Positions 50,862 to 60,607 are shown, counted from the first letter of the stretch. The stretch: 64,000 bases of DNA from Clostridium sp. NkU-1 (GCA_001312405.1 BBDR01000004.1:310001-374000), one strand, 5' to 3'. Made by a program: numbers and translations. Notes: generated by a model from the sequence alone, not told the origin.

Positions 50862-50972
50862 AATCAAAAGGCGGCCGGCAGATTACCATCGGTCATAAGT
50901 GCTGTTTTAAGCCCGGCTGGTTCCTGAATATCCAGGGGAAGCAGAGTAAAGAGATGGGTGGTACTGCGTTTG

Positions 50973-51001
50973 CACACCTTGTCTACCTGTCCCATATAAT
51001 A
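50973..51001 (+). promoter_or_regulatory. Sigma-K-like promoter, upstream copy
   Basis: CACA (50973-50976), 16 bp, CATATAATA (50993-51001), matching the mACm-N16-CATAnnnTA pattern. Duplicated at 51144; no supported gene directly follows this copy. Confidence 0.4.
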
Positions 51002-51143
51002 TACTGTTAACGATGAAAAAGAAGTTAAATGAATTTATTCTTTCCTATTACAAAACAGATAAAAAAAGATACATACAAATATAAATTTAAAATAGCTTAA
51101 CAGAGTCTATAAACTGGTGGTCAATACCGCCTTCTGCAGCATT

Positions 51144-51172
51144 CACAACTTTTCTACTGGTCCCATATAATA
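51144..51172 (+). promoter_or_regulatory. Sigma-K-like promoter of the Cys-rich gene
   Basis: CACA (51144-51147), 16 bp, CATATAATA (51164-51172), 30 bp before the ATG of the Cys-rich gene; 25 of 29 positions match the copy at 50973. Suggests late mother-cell expression. Confidence 0.45.
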
Positions 51173-51201
51173 AAATATAAAATAATAAAAGAGGTGTAAA
51201 T

Positions 51202-51396
51202 ATGGGCTGTTTTTGGGGCGGCTGTAATAATAACTGCAGGCGTGGCTGTAACAATAACTGCGGATGTGATAATAGATTTAATTGCGAAGAAGAGAAAGAT
51301 AGATGTGAGAAGGAAAGAAGAGAAGCTTACTGCGCAGGTTTTCGTGATGGCTGTAACAGCGCTTCCCGCTGGCGCAACGATGATGATTGCTGCTGA
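51202..51396 (+). CDS. Cysteine-rich small protein with CNNNC repeats
   Basis: 64 residues with 12 Cys. The first 22 residues form an imperfect tandem repeat, GGCNNNCRRG then GCNNNCGCD, visible in DNA as repeated GGCTGTAAYAATAACTGC. The middle is highly charged (EEEKDRCEKERREAYC) and the end is CC. AGAGGTG lies 5 nt before ATG. No known family. A sigma-K-like box upstream and the composition suggest a disulfide-rich spore coat or crust protein, or a metal binder; both are inference. Confidence 0.7.
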   Translation: MGCFWGGCNNNCRRGCNNNCGCDNRFNCEEEKDRCEKERREAYCAGFRDGCNSASRWRNDDDCC

Positions 51397-51561
51397 AAAT
51401 AATGCAGAATAAGTGAAGTACTGCAGGAGGCTGAGAGTTTCTGCTTTGGAATGTGTGCCGCAACAGGCGTTTGTATACCATCTTAACGGACCGGTATGTC
51501 GCTTAATCATGTGACTGCCTACAGGAAAATATGATAAAATAATAAAAGTTTTAACAATAAA

Positions 51562-51598
51562 CCAGCCCCGGAACGTTTGTCTCCGGGGCTGGTTTTTG
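51562..51598 (+). terminator. Strong hairpin before the NCS2 permease
   Basis: ACCAGCCCCGGA / TCCGGGGCTGGT with TTTTT, 37 bp before the permease start. It may end the Cys-rich transcript or attenuate the permease. No purine-riboswitch core is visible. Confidence 0.75.
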
Positions 51599-51634
51599 CA
51601 AAAAAACTGAAATACCATGAAAAGGAGAAGAAAT

Positions 51635-52948
51635 ATGAAAAGCAACTCAGAAATCAGCATGAACAATATTTACAGGCTGGATGGGCGCGTGCCCCTGGAA
51701 AAGGCAATACCATTTGGCCTGCAGCATGTACTGGCTATGTTTGTAGCCAATTTAACCCCGATTGTCATTGTTACGGCAGCGGCCGGACTAAGTGAGGGGG
51801 AAACGGCTATGCTCATCCAGAATGCCATGTTTGTCGCTGGGATAGCCACCTTGATTCAGCTGTATCCGATATGGAAGATCGGGGCGAAGCTTCCTATCGT
51901 CATGGGGGTTAGCTTTACGTTTGTTACGATCTTAAGCTCGGTTGGCGTTAAGTACGGTTATCCGGGCATATTGGGAGCCATACTTGTTGGAGGTGCGGTT
52001 GAAGGAACTTTGGGGCTTTTCGCGAAATATTGGAGAAAACTGATTTCTCCCATTGTTTCAGCGTGCGTGGTAACTTCCATTGGTTTTTCTCTTTTAACTG
52101 TTGGCGCCAGATCCTTTGGCGGTGGTTACAGTGATTCCTTTGGGTCATCAACCAATCTTTTGATAGGATTTGTAACACTGCTCAGCAGCATTTTGTTTAA
52201 CATCTTCGCCAAATCCTTCTGGAAACAGCTTTCCATACTATTTGGCTGATGGTGGGGTACATACTTTCTGCTATAATCGGTATTGTGGACTTGTCCGGGT
52301 TATTTGCCGGAGGGATTATATCCCTGCCCAGGATTTTGCCCTTTATTCCGGAATTCCATTTAGGAGCGATTTTATCAGTTGTGGTGATATTCCTGGTTTC
52401 TGCAACCGAGACGATCGGAGATACTACGGCCATGGTGGTTTCGGGTCTTGACCGTGAAATAACGGAAAAGGAGATATCCGGTTCTCTTGCCTGCGATGGT
52501 TTTGCAAGCAGCATTTCCTCCCTGTTCGGCTGCCTGCCGGTTACTTCTTTCAGCCAGAATGTGGGACTTATAGCAATGACAAAGGTTGTTAACCGTTTTA
52601 CCATCATGACAGGGGCCGCCTGTATGATACTGGCAGGCTTATTTCCGCCCATCGGTTCTTTTTTTTGCATCCCTTCCTGAGGCTGTGTTGGGAGGCTGTA
52701 CCATTATGATGTTTGGATCTATCATCATAAGCGGAGTGCAGATGCTGGCCAGGGCCGGATTCAGCCAGAGAAATTCCATTATCAGTTCCTTATCGCTCAG
52801 CGTGGGAATCGGATTTACTCTGGTTCCTGAAATTTTTCACATATTCCCGGAAATCATTCAGGATGTATTTGCGGAAAACTGTGTGGCTGTGGTGTTTGTA
52901 CTGGCATTGGCGCTGAATCTCATACTTCCGGAAAAAAATGGAAATTGA
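51635..52948 (+). CDS. NCS2 family nucleobase:cation symporter
   Basis: Uracil/xanthine-type permease, about 438 residues and 14 helices. PFGLQHVLAMFVANLTPIVI near residue 25 and SATETIGDTTAMVV near 260 are the NCS2 motifs; the latter holds the conserved Glu of the substrate site. Frame breaks: a lost G near 52245 and an extra T in the T8 run 52660-52667. ATG 51635 is preferred over 51617 because AAGGAG lies 9 nt upstream. The ATETIGDTTA signature favours xanthine/uric acid over uracil, tentatively. Confidence 0.88.
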
Positions 52949-52988
52949 AAAACCGGCTGAGGTGATGGAGTAGAGCTATATTCCAATG

Positions 52989-53030
52989 GATAACGAAAAA
53001 CGCAGGCAAAAATGCCTGCGTTTCGTTATC
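52989..53030. terminator. Long hairpin after the permease
   Basis: GATAACGAAAAACGCAGGCA and TGCCTGCGTTTCGTTATC pair with a two-A bulge around AAAA. Confidence 0.65.
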
Positions 53031-53069
53031 TGTAATCACATGTGCCGAATATCTTCTGGCAATAAAAAA

Positions 53070-53142
53070 CTCCCCGAGTAGGACTTGAACCTACGACCCA
53101 ACGGTTAACAGCCGTTTGCTCTACCGACTGAGCTATCGAGGA
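53070..53142 (-). tRNA. tRNA-Asn (GTT)
   Basis: 73 nt cloverleaf without encoded CCA. Acceptor TCCTCGA/TCGGGGA, D-arm AGCTCAGTCGGTAGAGC, anticodon loop CTGTTAA with GTT, T-arm GTAGGTTCAAGTCCTAC. Confidence 0.96.
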
Positions 53143-53208
53143 ATACATGATTTATTATACCCGAAAAGATAAATATGTCAATAGGAAAAATGTAAATATT
53201 AAAAAAAG

Positions 53209-53292
53209 TGCGGGAGATGGGACTTGAACCCACACGAGCATACACCCACAAGATCCTTAGTCTTGCCTGTCTGCCAATTCCAGCACTCCCGC
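53209..53292 (-). tRNA. tRNA-Leu (AAG)
   Basis: 84-nt class II tRNA with long variable arm. Acceptor GCGGGAG/CTCCCGC, anticodon stem CAAGA/TCTTG with loop CTAAGGA, giving anticodon AAG. Near-copy of the plus-strand gene at 53588. Confidence 0.92.
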
Positions 53293-53389
53293 ACAACGAA
53301 CTCTATCTTAGCACCTAATATCAAAATTGTCAATGTTTTTTTGAAAAATATATACAAAAAAAATATTTGAAATATTTGGAGAAATGTTG

Positions 53390-53418
53390 TTGACAGATGG
53401 GAGCTTGTATACTATAAT
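53390..53418 (+). promoter_or_regulatory. tRNA-Leu promoter
   Basis: TTGACA (53390-53395), 17 bp, TATAAT (53413-53418); drives the plus-strand tRNA pair. Confidence 0.8.
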
Positions 53419-53451
53419 AACTATTGTTGTTACGAGAGATAACAACGAAAT

Positions 53452-53535
53452 GCAGAAGTGGCGGAATTGGCAGACGCGCACGGTTCAGGTCCGTGTGGTA
53501 GCAATACCTTGAGGGTTCAAGTCCCTTCTTCTGCA
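53452..53535 (+). tRNA. tRNA-Leu (CAG), copy 1
   Basis: 84-nt class II tRNA. Acceptor GCAGAAG/CTTCTGC, anticodon stem CACGG/CCGTG with loop TTCAGGT, anticodon CAG. Identical to the gene at 56661. Confidence 0.95.
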
Positions 53536-53587
53536 TGAAGCTATACAGATAGTCATAGCTGTGTGGTTTTCATTTTATATATGACAT

Positions 53588-53671
53588 GCGGGAGTGCTGG
53601 AATTGGCAGACAGGCAAGACTAAGGATCTTGTGGTTGTATGATCGTGTGGGTTCAAGTCCCATCTCCCGCA
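53588..53671 (+). tRNA. tRNA-Leu (AAG), copy 2
   Basis: 84 nt, same body as the minus-strand gene at 53209 except in the variable arm. Anticodon loop CTAAGGA, anticodon AAG. Co-transcribed with tRNA-Leu (CAG). Confidence 0.92.
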
Positions 53672-53692
53672 TTATTATTTAAACGTGATTAG

Positions 53693-53722
53693 AATGTCCT
53701 GTGGAAAACCACAGGACATTTA
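53693..53722 (+). terminator. tRNA operon terminator
   Basis: AATGTCCTGTGG / CCACAGGACATT around AAAA, then T-rich. Confidence 0.8.
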
Positions 53723-53990
53723 GTATTTCAGGGGTTTTAAAGCGCTTTTGCTTTTTAAAAAAGAAAAAATGATTTTATGGCTGTTATTTTCGGAGGAGAG
53801 GCTTTATGCTCTCCGTTTCTTTTGCCCATTTCAGCTTGTTCAGGCACTTTAAACCTGGTTTCTTTAGTGAACGCTCTTTTTCCTGTACGGATAGAAAGCT
53901 GATAAAGTCTTAAAGTCAGGAATGTGTACATAAAATGAATTAATCATTACCCTAAAATATGGTGTAATTCGTTGAGAGGGATAAAACAGC

Positions 53991-55373
53991 ATGAAGGATG
54001 GGAAGTCGAAAAGAGGAGCAGCAGAAAAGGCGATTATTGTTATCGCTTCAATGATGCTGGTTTACTTACTTATTTCCTTATACTTTACGAATCATTTCTT
54101 CACTAACACTGTAATTAACGGAGTAAATGTTTCCTTAAAGTCTCTGAAAGATGTAGACCAGAGTTTGCAAGATCACATAAGAAACTATAAGCTGCAATTG
54201 GTAGAAAGAAATGGGGAAATCGAAGAGATATGGGGGAAGGAGATTGGCCTGGAATACAATGACAAAAACAATATTTCAGAAATTCTCCGCCAGCAAGATT
54301 CCCTCAAATGGATCATTTTATTATTTAGAAATCATGAAGAATATATCGGGGGGTTATTTTTTTATAAAGAAATAGATCTGGAAGATAAAATAAATAATTT
54401 ACATTGCATTAATAACCCCAGGATCGAACCAAGAAATGTGGATTTTAAGTATTCTGGCGGCTCATATGAACTGGTAGAAGAAGTATATGGGAATATTGTC
54501 CGGAAAGACCGGTTATACATAGCCATCCGGTCAGGAATTTTGATGGGAGAGACTACCTTGGATTTGAATGAAAAACATTGTTACGAAAATCCCCAATACA
54601 CCTTAATTTCTGATAAAACGTTTGAAACCAAGAAACTCCTGGATAAGTATGTAACTACCAGCGTTACCTATAGCTTCGACAGCTTAAAGGAACAATTAGA
54701 CGGAAATATGATACACAAATGGCTCAGCGTAGATGATGATCTGGATGTGAAGTTAGACCGGTCTGAGGTAAAGAAATATGTGAAAGAATTAGGGGAAAAA
54801 TACGATACGGTCGGAATTGCAAGAAATTTTAAGACTTCCACAGGGAAAATTGTAGAGGTAAAGGGCGGGCTTTATGGCTGGAAAATTGATCAGAAGGCTG
54901 AAACGGAAGCACTGCTGGAAAACATAAAAAATGGTCAGATACTTATCCGGGAACCAGTATATGCACAAAGGGCGTTGTTCCGGTCTGGAAATGAAATAGG
55001 CAATACCTACGTGGAAATTAATATAACCAGACAGCATTTATGGTTTTATAAAGATGGAAAATTGATTATCCATGGTCCGGTGGTAACCGGAAATCCCAAT
55101 ACTGGAAATTCAACTGTGACCGGGACGAATATGCTTAATTATAAACAAAAAGATGCGGTTTTATCAGGCCCCGGTTATATGGCCCCGGTGACATACTGGA
55201 TGCCCTTTTATGGGAATATAGGGGTTCATGATGCCAGGTGGAGGAATTCCTTCGGAGGTGAGATCTATAAAAGGAATGGAAGCCATGGCTGCGTAAACGC
55301 CCCATATTATTTGGCAAAAATAATTTTTGAGCAAATCGGGGAAGGAACTCCCTTTATCAGTTATGAAGAGTAG
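53991..55373 (+). CDS. L,D-transpeptidase with peptidoglycan-binding domain
   Basis: 460 residues. Short cytoplasmic head, one transmembrane anchor (IIVIASMMLVYLLISLYF, residues 15-32), a PG_binding_4-like region in the middle, and a C-terminal YkuD domain. Its catalytic motif is NGSHGCVNAP near 438 with the Cys nucleophile, preceded by IGVHDARWRNSFGG. It acts outside the cell making 3-3 peptidoglycan cross-links, which resist beta-lactams. Intact, unlike many neighbours. It lies between two identical tRNA-Leu genes. Confidence 0.9.
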   Translation: MKDGKSKRGAAEKAIIVIASMMLVYLLISLYFTNHFFTNTVINGVNVSLKSLKDVDQSLQDHIRNYKLQLVERNGEIEEIWGKEIGLEYNDKNNISEILRQQDSLKWIILLFRNHEEYIGGLFFYKEIDLEDKINNLHCINNPRIEPRNVDFKYSGGSYELVEEVYGNIVRKDRLYIAIRSGILMGETTLDLNEKHCYENPQYTLISDKTFETKKLLDKYVTTSVTYSFDSLKEQLDGNMIHKWLSVDDDLDVKLDRSEVKKYVKELGEKYDTVGIARNFKTSTGKIVEVKGGLYGWKIDQKAETEALLENIKNGQILIREPVYAQRALFRSGNEIGNTYVEINITRQHLWFYKDGKLIIHGPVVTGNPNTGNSTVTGTNMLNYKQKDAVLSGPGYMAPVTYWMPFYGNIGVHDARWRNSFGGEIYKRNGSHGCVNAPYYLAKIIFEQIGEGTPFISYEE

Positions 55374-55502
55374 GAAGCCAAAGCGGCTTCAATTAAAGCG
55401 AAAAAGAGCCTGGTACTTAGAAAGAAAACTAATTAATTATGGAAAGCCGGTATAGCAGAAAACCGCTTGCAGGTTGCAAACGGTTTCTTGCTGTTATAAT
55501 CA

Positions 55503-56321
55503 TTATTTCTTTTTAACAGGATAGCAAACCTCGGTCACTAGTTCGTCAGGGTTCTGGGTTTGAGCCGGGCTGACATGATAGATGCAGAACATAGCTCCGT
55601 TAAATTCATAGCCATTATCGTTTACCCAATTTGCCACCGCACGGTTCACAGCGGTGAGCTGTTCGTAGCTGCCTTTGTAAGTTGCCGAGGCAATCTCTAC
55701 CACAGGCATTATTTTAAATACAACGTGTTCTGTATCCTGATAACTTCCTTTTACCGTGAACTGGATTTCCACATCCACATCGCTGTCCTTATATCCCTCG
55801 TCATGGAAGATTGTAAGGCTGCAGCAATTGTCGGCGGGCTGCAGCTGCAGTGGAGCCGTTTCTGTCATCATTAGGTTCCACAAGGTCCCTTCCTGATTGT
55901 AGGCGGGAATCACCTGTCGTAGACTGGCAACATAGCGCTCTGGCAGATTCTTTAAAGTAACATTATAATTCATAGCAGTATCATCCTTTCTCAGCCGTTT
56001 GATGGCTGTGTCAAGGAGCAGCAAACGGCGGCCTGTTTCTTCGGCTTCCGCAATAACCTCAGCCTGCTTCACGGCCAGAAAATCAGCCAGCGCCTGGGGA
56101 TTATCGTAGCCTTTTAGGATTTCTCCAATTGCGGCCAGGCCAAATCCCATATCCTTGAGGGAGGTGATTCTGCCTGCAACCGGCAGTTGATCCTCCCCAT
56201 AGTAACGGTAGCCGGTAAAGCTATCTGTGGTTTTCGGCACTAGCAGGCCGATTTCATCGTAATGCCGCAGCATCCGTATACTGATCCTTGACAGTTTTGA
56301 AAAATCACCTATTTTCAGCAT
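55503..56321 (-). CDS. MerR family regulator with GyrI-like effector domain
   Basis: 272 residues. N-terminal MerR winged helix (KIGDFSKLSRISIRMLRHYD, GYRYYGEDQLPVAGRI), a coiled-coil dimerisation helix (residues ~80-115), then a GyrI/BmrR-type ligand-binding domain. Such proteins sense small hydrophobic drugs and activate efflux or their own gene. Start at 56321 (MLKIGDF), with GAGGTAA upstream; an earlier ATG is in frame but unsupported. Intact. Confidence 0.88.
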   Translation of the reverse strand: MLKIGDFSKLSRISIRMLRHYDEIGLLVPKTTDSFTGYRYYGEDQLPVAGRITSLKDMGFGLAAIGEILKGYDNPQALADFLAVKQAEVIAEAEETGRRLLLLDTAIKRLRKDDTAMNYNVTLKNLPERYVASLRQVIPAYNQEGTLWNLMMTETAPLQLQPADNCCSLTIFHDEGYKDSDVDVEIQFTVKGSYQDTEHVVFKIMPVVEIASATYKGSYEQLTAVNRAVANWVNDNGYEFNGAMFCIYHVSPAQTQNPDELVTEVCYPVKKK

Positions 56322-56361
56322 TTTTATTACCTCACATATATGTGTTTTTGAGCTCAACTAT

Positions 56362-56392
56362 AGTATAGAGTATACCACAATGTGAGAGTCAA
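56362..56392 (-). promoter_or_regulatory. MerR-type promoter, 19-bp spacer
   Basis: On the minus strand TTGACT (56387-56392), a 19-bp spacer, TATACT (56362-56367). The overlong spacer is typical of promoters twisted open by MerR proteins, implying autoregulation. Confidence 0.6.
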
Positions 56393-56660
56393 TAGGGACT
56401 TGGATTTTTATCTTTGGTGCATTGATCGTTGGGGTATGACGTGCACTGCTGTGCATGTGCAGAAATAAGAAATGCCGGAAAAGCATTGCCAATGTTATAC
56501 TTACGATATTATATTGTTGAAATTATGGAGCCATTATCTGTGCCAATTACTGCTTGAAAGAAGAAAAAGTATAAAAAAAGAAAAAAAAGTACTTGATTAT
56601 TTTCAAAAAGTATAGTACTATAATTGAGCGAATTGATTTACCAATTTGCACAATTAAAAA

Positions 56661-56744
56661 GCAGAAGTGGCGGAATTGGCAGACGCGCACGGTTCAGGTC
56701 CGTGTGGTAGCAATACCTTGAGGGTTCAAGTCCCTTCTTCTGCA
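56661..56744 (+). tRNA. tRNA-Leu (CAG), copy 2
   Basis: 84 nt, identical to 53452-53535, anticodon CAG. A TATAAT lies at 56629 region upstream. The flanks differ from copy 1 apart from a related terminator. Confidence 0.95.
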
Positions 56745-56755
56745 TAGTGATGCTT

Positions 56756-56790
56756 AAATGTCCTGTGGAAAATACCGCAGGATATTTTTA
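56756..56790 (+). terminator. tRNA terminator, diverged copy
   Basis: AATGTCCTGTGG pairs imperfectly with CCGCAGGATATT, then TTTT. Related to the terminator at 53693. Confidence 0.65.
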
Positions 56791-56865
56791 TTGTTAAAAT
56801 CACAAATACAGGGTGCCGCGAAATAACACATCAAAATCAGTGATTTTCAGCAGCACCCTGTATTT

Positions 56866-58526
56866 TTATAAATTTGCCATGCTCATGCCAGGTTCATAAA
56901 CCGCATATTGGCTGCGGCCGTGTTTTTTTGCATGATAAAGAGCAATGTCGGCCTTTTCATATAATTCCTCAAATACAGTCCCATCTTCCGGATAGGCAGC
57001 TGTTCCCAGACTGCCTGAAATATGTGCTTCCGGTTCCAGAGCGCTGCCTATAAGGCTGCATAAATTTTCCAGCCGTGCGTATAAATCCATGCTGTAAGCC
57101 ACATCTTTTAGCAATATGATAAATTCATCGCCTCCCAGCCGTCCAAAGATGTCATCACGCCTTAAAGCGGATTTAAGCCTTGAGGCAGCGCGGTGGAGGG
57201 CCTTATCCCCAAACTGATGGCCGTAATTATCATTAAGCTGCTTGAAGCGGTCAATATCCAGCATAATAAGGATGTGATGCCCCTGGCTGTTTTTTAATGT
57301 GCTGCGTATTGCATGTATGGCAGTTGCCCTGTTTAGCAGTCCGGTCAGAGAATCCTGTTTGGAAAGCTCCTGAAGCGTCAGGGCCTCCCGTTTCGAGGCG
57401 TCAATATCCTTAATCAGGATAAATGCCTTAATCGTATCGGTATAGGGATCGGAAACAATCTGCACCATTCCAAGCCCCCAGTACACACTGCCGTCGGGCC
57501 GTAAACGACGGTGCTCCAGACGTAAAGACCGGTTCCCCCGATAGAAGTGGTAGAGCAATTGATTTTTATTGAAGAATTTGAGAAACATCTCCCGGTCTTC
57601 CTCAAAAATTTGATTCTCTGCAATGTAGGTCATAATGCTGGAAAAGGAATTGGAGACATATTCCGGCATGGTCTGTGTCATTTCCCCAATGATTTCTTCA
57701 AATAAGTCGAATTTTAAATTATATTCATAATATCCGATGCAGTCCCTTTTCTGCTCACGCATGTATTCCATCCACTTTTGATAAGCCAGCTCTTTTTCAT
57801 ACTGATCTGTAATATCCTGGTAGGATATGATTCCCCTGAGAGGCTTTTGTTCCTCCGTGCACACCAGTGAGTAATGAGTGGAAAACCAGTGATAATCACC
57901 TGAACCTGTTTTAAGCCGTGTGATACATTTTCCCTCGGGTATCCCCTTTTCCATGTTGTTATAAAAAGCCAGAAAGTCTGTTACACTTTCCCTGTGTACA
58001 ATTCCATTTTCAATAAGGAATTCGGGAGAGAGCGGCAGGGTGTAGGGGAAGGGGAAAGTTCTGGAAAATTCAGGCGAGGGGGAAAGGGTTCTGGAAGGGA
58101 TGTCATATATGCTTACAAGGCATCCGGAATGCTGGCTGGCCAGCCGGTATTGTTCTTCACGGATCCGTAAGTCTTCCTGGAACTTTTTCATACATGTGAT
58201 ATCGGAGATCGCACAGTACAATATTTCCTCCTCAGGGACATAATTCAGTTGTAAGGAACACCAGATGCAGCTTGTTTGTATTTTTGCTTTGATTTCCAAC
58301 TCAAAGCTGGCTGCCTGGCCTGTCAGCTGGCTGCGCATTTCCGTCAGGAGCTCCGCATATTCTGATTCACATACCATGTCCTTAAGAGAAGCAGGCGATT
58401 GAAACAATGTTTTAACAGCCTGATTAGAGTAAAGAATGGTAAAGTTTTCGTCGGTTCTAAGCTTCAGTATGCCGCAAGGAATGCGATCTAAAAAAAGGTT
58501 CTCCGTTCATTTTCACTTTCTCCCAT
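56866..58526 (-). CDS. PAS-GGDEF diguanylate cyclase
   Basis: About 553 residues, no membrane segments. PAS-like sensor region(s) in residues ~10-380 (GILKLRTDENFTILYSNQAV; RSLRLEHRRLRPDGSVYWG), then a GGDEF domain with RLGGDEFIILL and an RXXD product-inhibition site (RRDD) five residues before it, so an active, feedback-controlled c-di-GMP synthase is expected. The reading frame breaks at the A7 run 58490-58496 (one base lost); upstream frame MGESENERRTFF joins LDRIPCGIL. Start 58526 is tentative, no clear ribosome site. Confidence 0.85.
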
Positions 58527-59103
58527 AAGTGCTATGAAAATAGAAATTGGCTTTATTAAGAATATATGAAGCATGTTGTCAAAAAAATGCACAAAAAGAT
58601 ATAAATATAGTAAACATTTGGATATAGATGGATACCAGCAGAAACGGACGCGATGGATTGGGGGATTTTGACAATTCAGAGATATAAAATTATACAGATT
58701 GCTTAATAAGAAGAAATAAGATTCGATTGAATATTTGTTACAAAGGAAATGTTTTTAATCAGAGCTCATTTCGACAGTCAGAATAGGATTGGCTGTTATG
58801 GCAGTTCCCAGCCCGGTTTGTTGACGGTGGAAACGAATTAGATAAAGACATTGAGTGGAAAACCCTGTGCGGTCGCATTTACGAGGGTATGATAATTGGT
58901 GGGTGTGCCTGGATTTTTACTATTCCCTTAGGCAATTTGATGTTCGATTTTTGACGCAGATAAACCTTCCGGAAATTTGGTATATAGGCTCTTGATTGCA
59001 TCTGGCAGCCTTTATTTGCATCTTGGTAGTGAACCTATTGAAATCGGCGGCTTTATATTTATAATTAAAATCAGGAAAGGCAAGGTGGAAGGCTCACTCT
59101 GGG
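58527..59103. other. Intergenic, no gene recognised
   Basis: About 575 bp of A/T-rich sequence with stops in all frames. I see no promoter-gene pair, RNA fold or repeat I can name; possibly decayed coding DNA joined to the remnant that follows. Confidence 0.3.
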
Positions 59104-59313
59104 CGGGAACAGACCATTCACTTCATCAACAATGCAAGCGTCAATCTGCTGTACGCCGTACCGCATTCCGGTACGGATACGGCAATCAGTGAAGGGGCCG
59201 GTACTGCGGCAGCGATTGCGGCAAAACAGGGAATTGGTGTTGCCGCAATCGGCACAGCACAGCTTCAGAATCTTTTAAAGGATCATGGCGCCTTTCCTGA
59301 TCCGTATAAATGA
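59104..59313 (+). pseudogene. C-terminal remnant of an FAD-dependent oxidoreductase
   Basis: About 70 codons without a start or ribosome site: AVPHSGTDTAISEG, then AGTAAAIAAKQGIGVAA and LQNLLKDHGAFPDPYK at the end. The AGTAAALAA-type glycine/alanine segment plus the short tail resembles the C-terminus of FAD-dependent oxidoreductases (PF12831-like). Upstream frame is closed by stops, so only a fragment remains. Identification is tentative. Confidence 0.4.
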
Positions 59314-59346
59314 ACAGATTTTAAAATTCGGAAAAGCGGATCGTGA

Positions 59347-60563
59347 TCATTTACGGTACAAATAGACGGGTCTGCCGCTTTCCATCTTTCTTTGAGGCTC
59401 ACCCTGGATCAGCGGTATGGCATATTCCAGAAAATCCGGGGTGACATCCGTGCCATTGCTGCAGATCCATTGGGCAGGGAACCGTTTTTCCTGATTGCAT
59501 ACTTCATTGACATCAACGGTGATGCATTCCATGGAATAGGGGGAATTTCCTGTACGGCAAAAGGCGATCATTCTGCCTGTAATGCCTTTTAAAGCAGTTT
59601 TCACCCCTTCGGAGCCTGCCTGCACGGATTCCTCTATGTCGGTTGCAGAAGCAAGCATGCCGCTGCAGCGCTGGCTTACATTCAATTCAATGGAACGGAC
59701 CTTTACACCGAAACGGTCACGCACAAAATTCTCCAGCATTTTACCGCTTCCGGTCAGCATTTTATGACCAAAGGTGTCCAAACGGACTTCATCCGCATAT
59801 TCACATATGAATTTGCCCTGGGCATCGGAGAGCCCTTCTGAGATACAGATAATAACGGAGTTGTGTTTATTAAGGGCAGCTTTGACATCTGAAGCGAAAC
59901 ATTCAAAATTAAAATCCGTTTCTGGAAGGTAGATAAGCAGGGGATTATCGCCCTCATATTTTCTGGCCAGCGCACTGGCAGCGGTGAGCCAGCCTGCATG
60001 GCGGCCCATCAACTCTATGATGGTGACGGATTTTTGCTGGTAGACAGAAGCATCCAGAACGATTTCACGGACAGTATCGGCCACGTATTTGGCAGCACTG
60101 CCGTATCCGGGAGTATGATCTGTTAAGATTAAGTCATTATCAATGGTTTTTGGAATTCCAATGAAACGGATAGTGCTTCCATGATGGTCTGCATAGCGGG
60201 AAAGCTTGCTTACTGTATCCATGGAATCATTACCGCCAATATAAAAGAAATATCCGATATCCATAGCCCGGAATTTTTCGAACAGAGCCGGATAAAAGGG
60301 AGAAGACAGATCGTCAGGGAGTTTGTAGCGGCAGGAGCTAAATAAGCCGCAGGTGTTAATTTAAGAAGCTCCAGTTCTTTTTCCGTCAAGTCACCTGTTA
60401 AATCCATATAATTGCCAGACATGAAGCCTTCTATGCCATTGATCATCCCGTAAACCCGGCCGATTTCTTCATGAGCCATTCCTTCTTTGATGACGCCGTA
60501 AAGGCTTGCATTGATCACAGCGGTCGGTCCGCCGGATTGTCCTACGATTGCATTTTTCTTCAT
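59347..60563 (-). CDS. pfp: 6-phosphofructokinase, PPi-type
   Basis: About 405 residues. GQSGGPTAVINASLYGVIKE at the N-terminus, GGNDSMDTV near 105 and IPKTIDNDLILTDHTPGYGS near 130 are the PFK motifs; the GGND and PKTIDND variants favour pyrophosphate over ATP. MGRHAGWLTAASALA follows. A lost G near 60343 splits the frame; restored, it reads YLGSCRYKLPDDLSSPFYP. Start 60563 behind GGAGG. Glycolytic entry enzyme, reversible in the PPi form. Confidence 0.9.
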
Positions 60564-60607
60564 GTATAATATCCTCCAAGTTTGCATATGCCACTGGCAC
60601 CTTCCCT

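Noticed and set aside
51013..51084. 23-codon ORF after the first sigma-K-like box
   Set aside because: No ribosome site and A-rich composition; not supported as a gene.
51562..51598. Purine riboswitch or PyrR attenuator before the NCS2 permease
   Set aside because: Only a single hairpin is present; no aptamer core or PyrR-binding loop seen.
53806..53913. 35-codon ORF with GGAGGAG upstream, before the L,D-transpeptidase
   Set aside because: The ribosome site and start form the stem of a hairpin (GGAGAG/CTCTCC) followed by T-rich sequence; it looks like a terminator.
53452..56744. The tRNA-Leu repeats as attL/attR of an integrative element
   Set aside because: No integrase or recombinase between them, and the whole tRNA is repeated rather than a 3' fragment.
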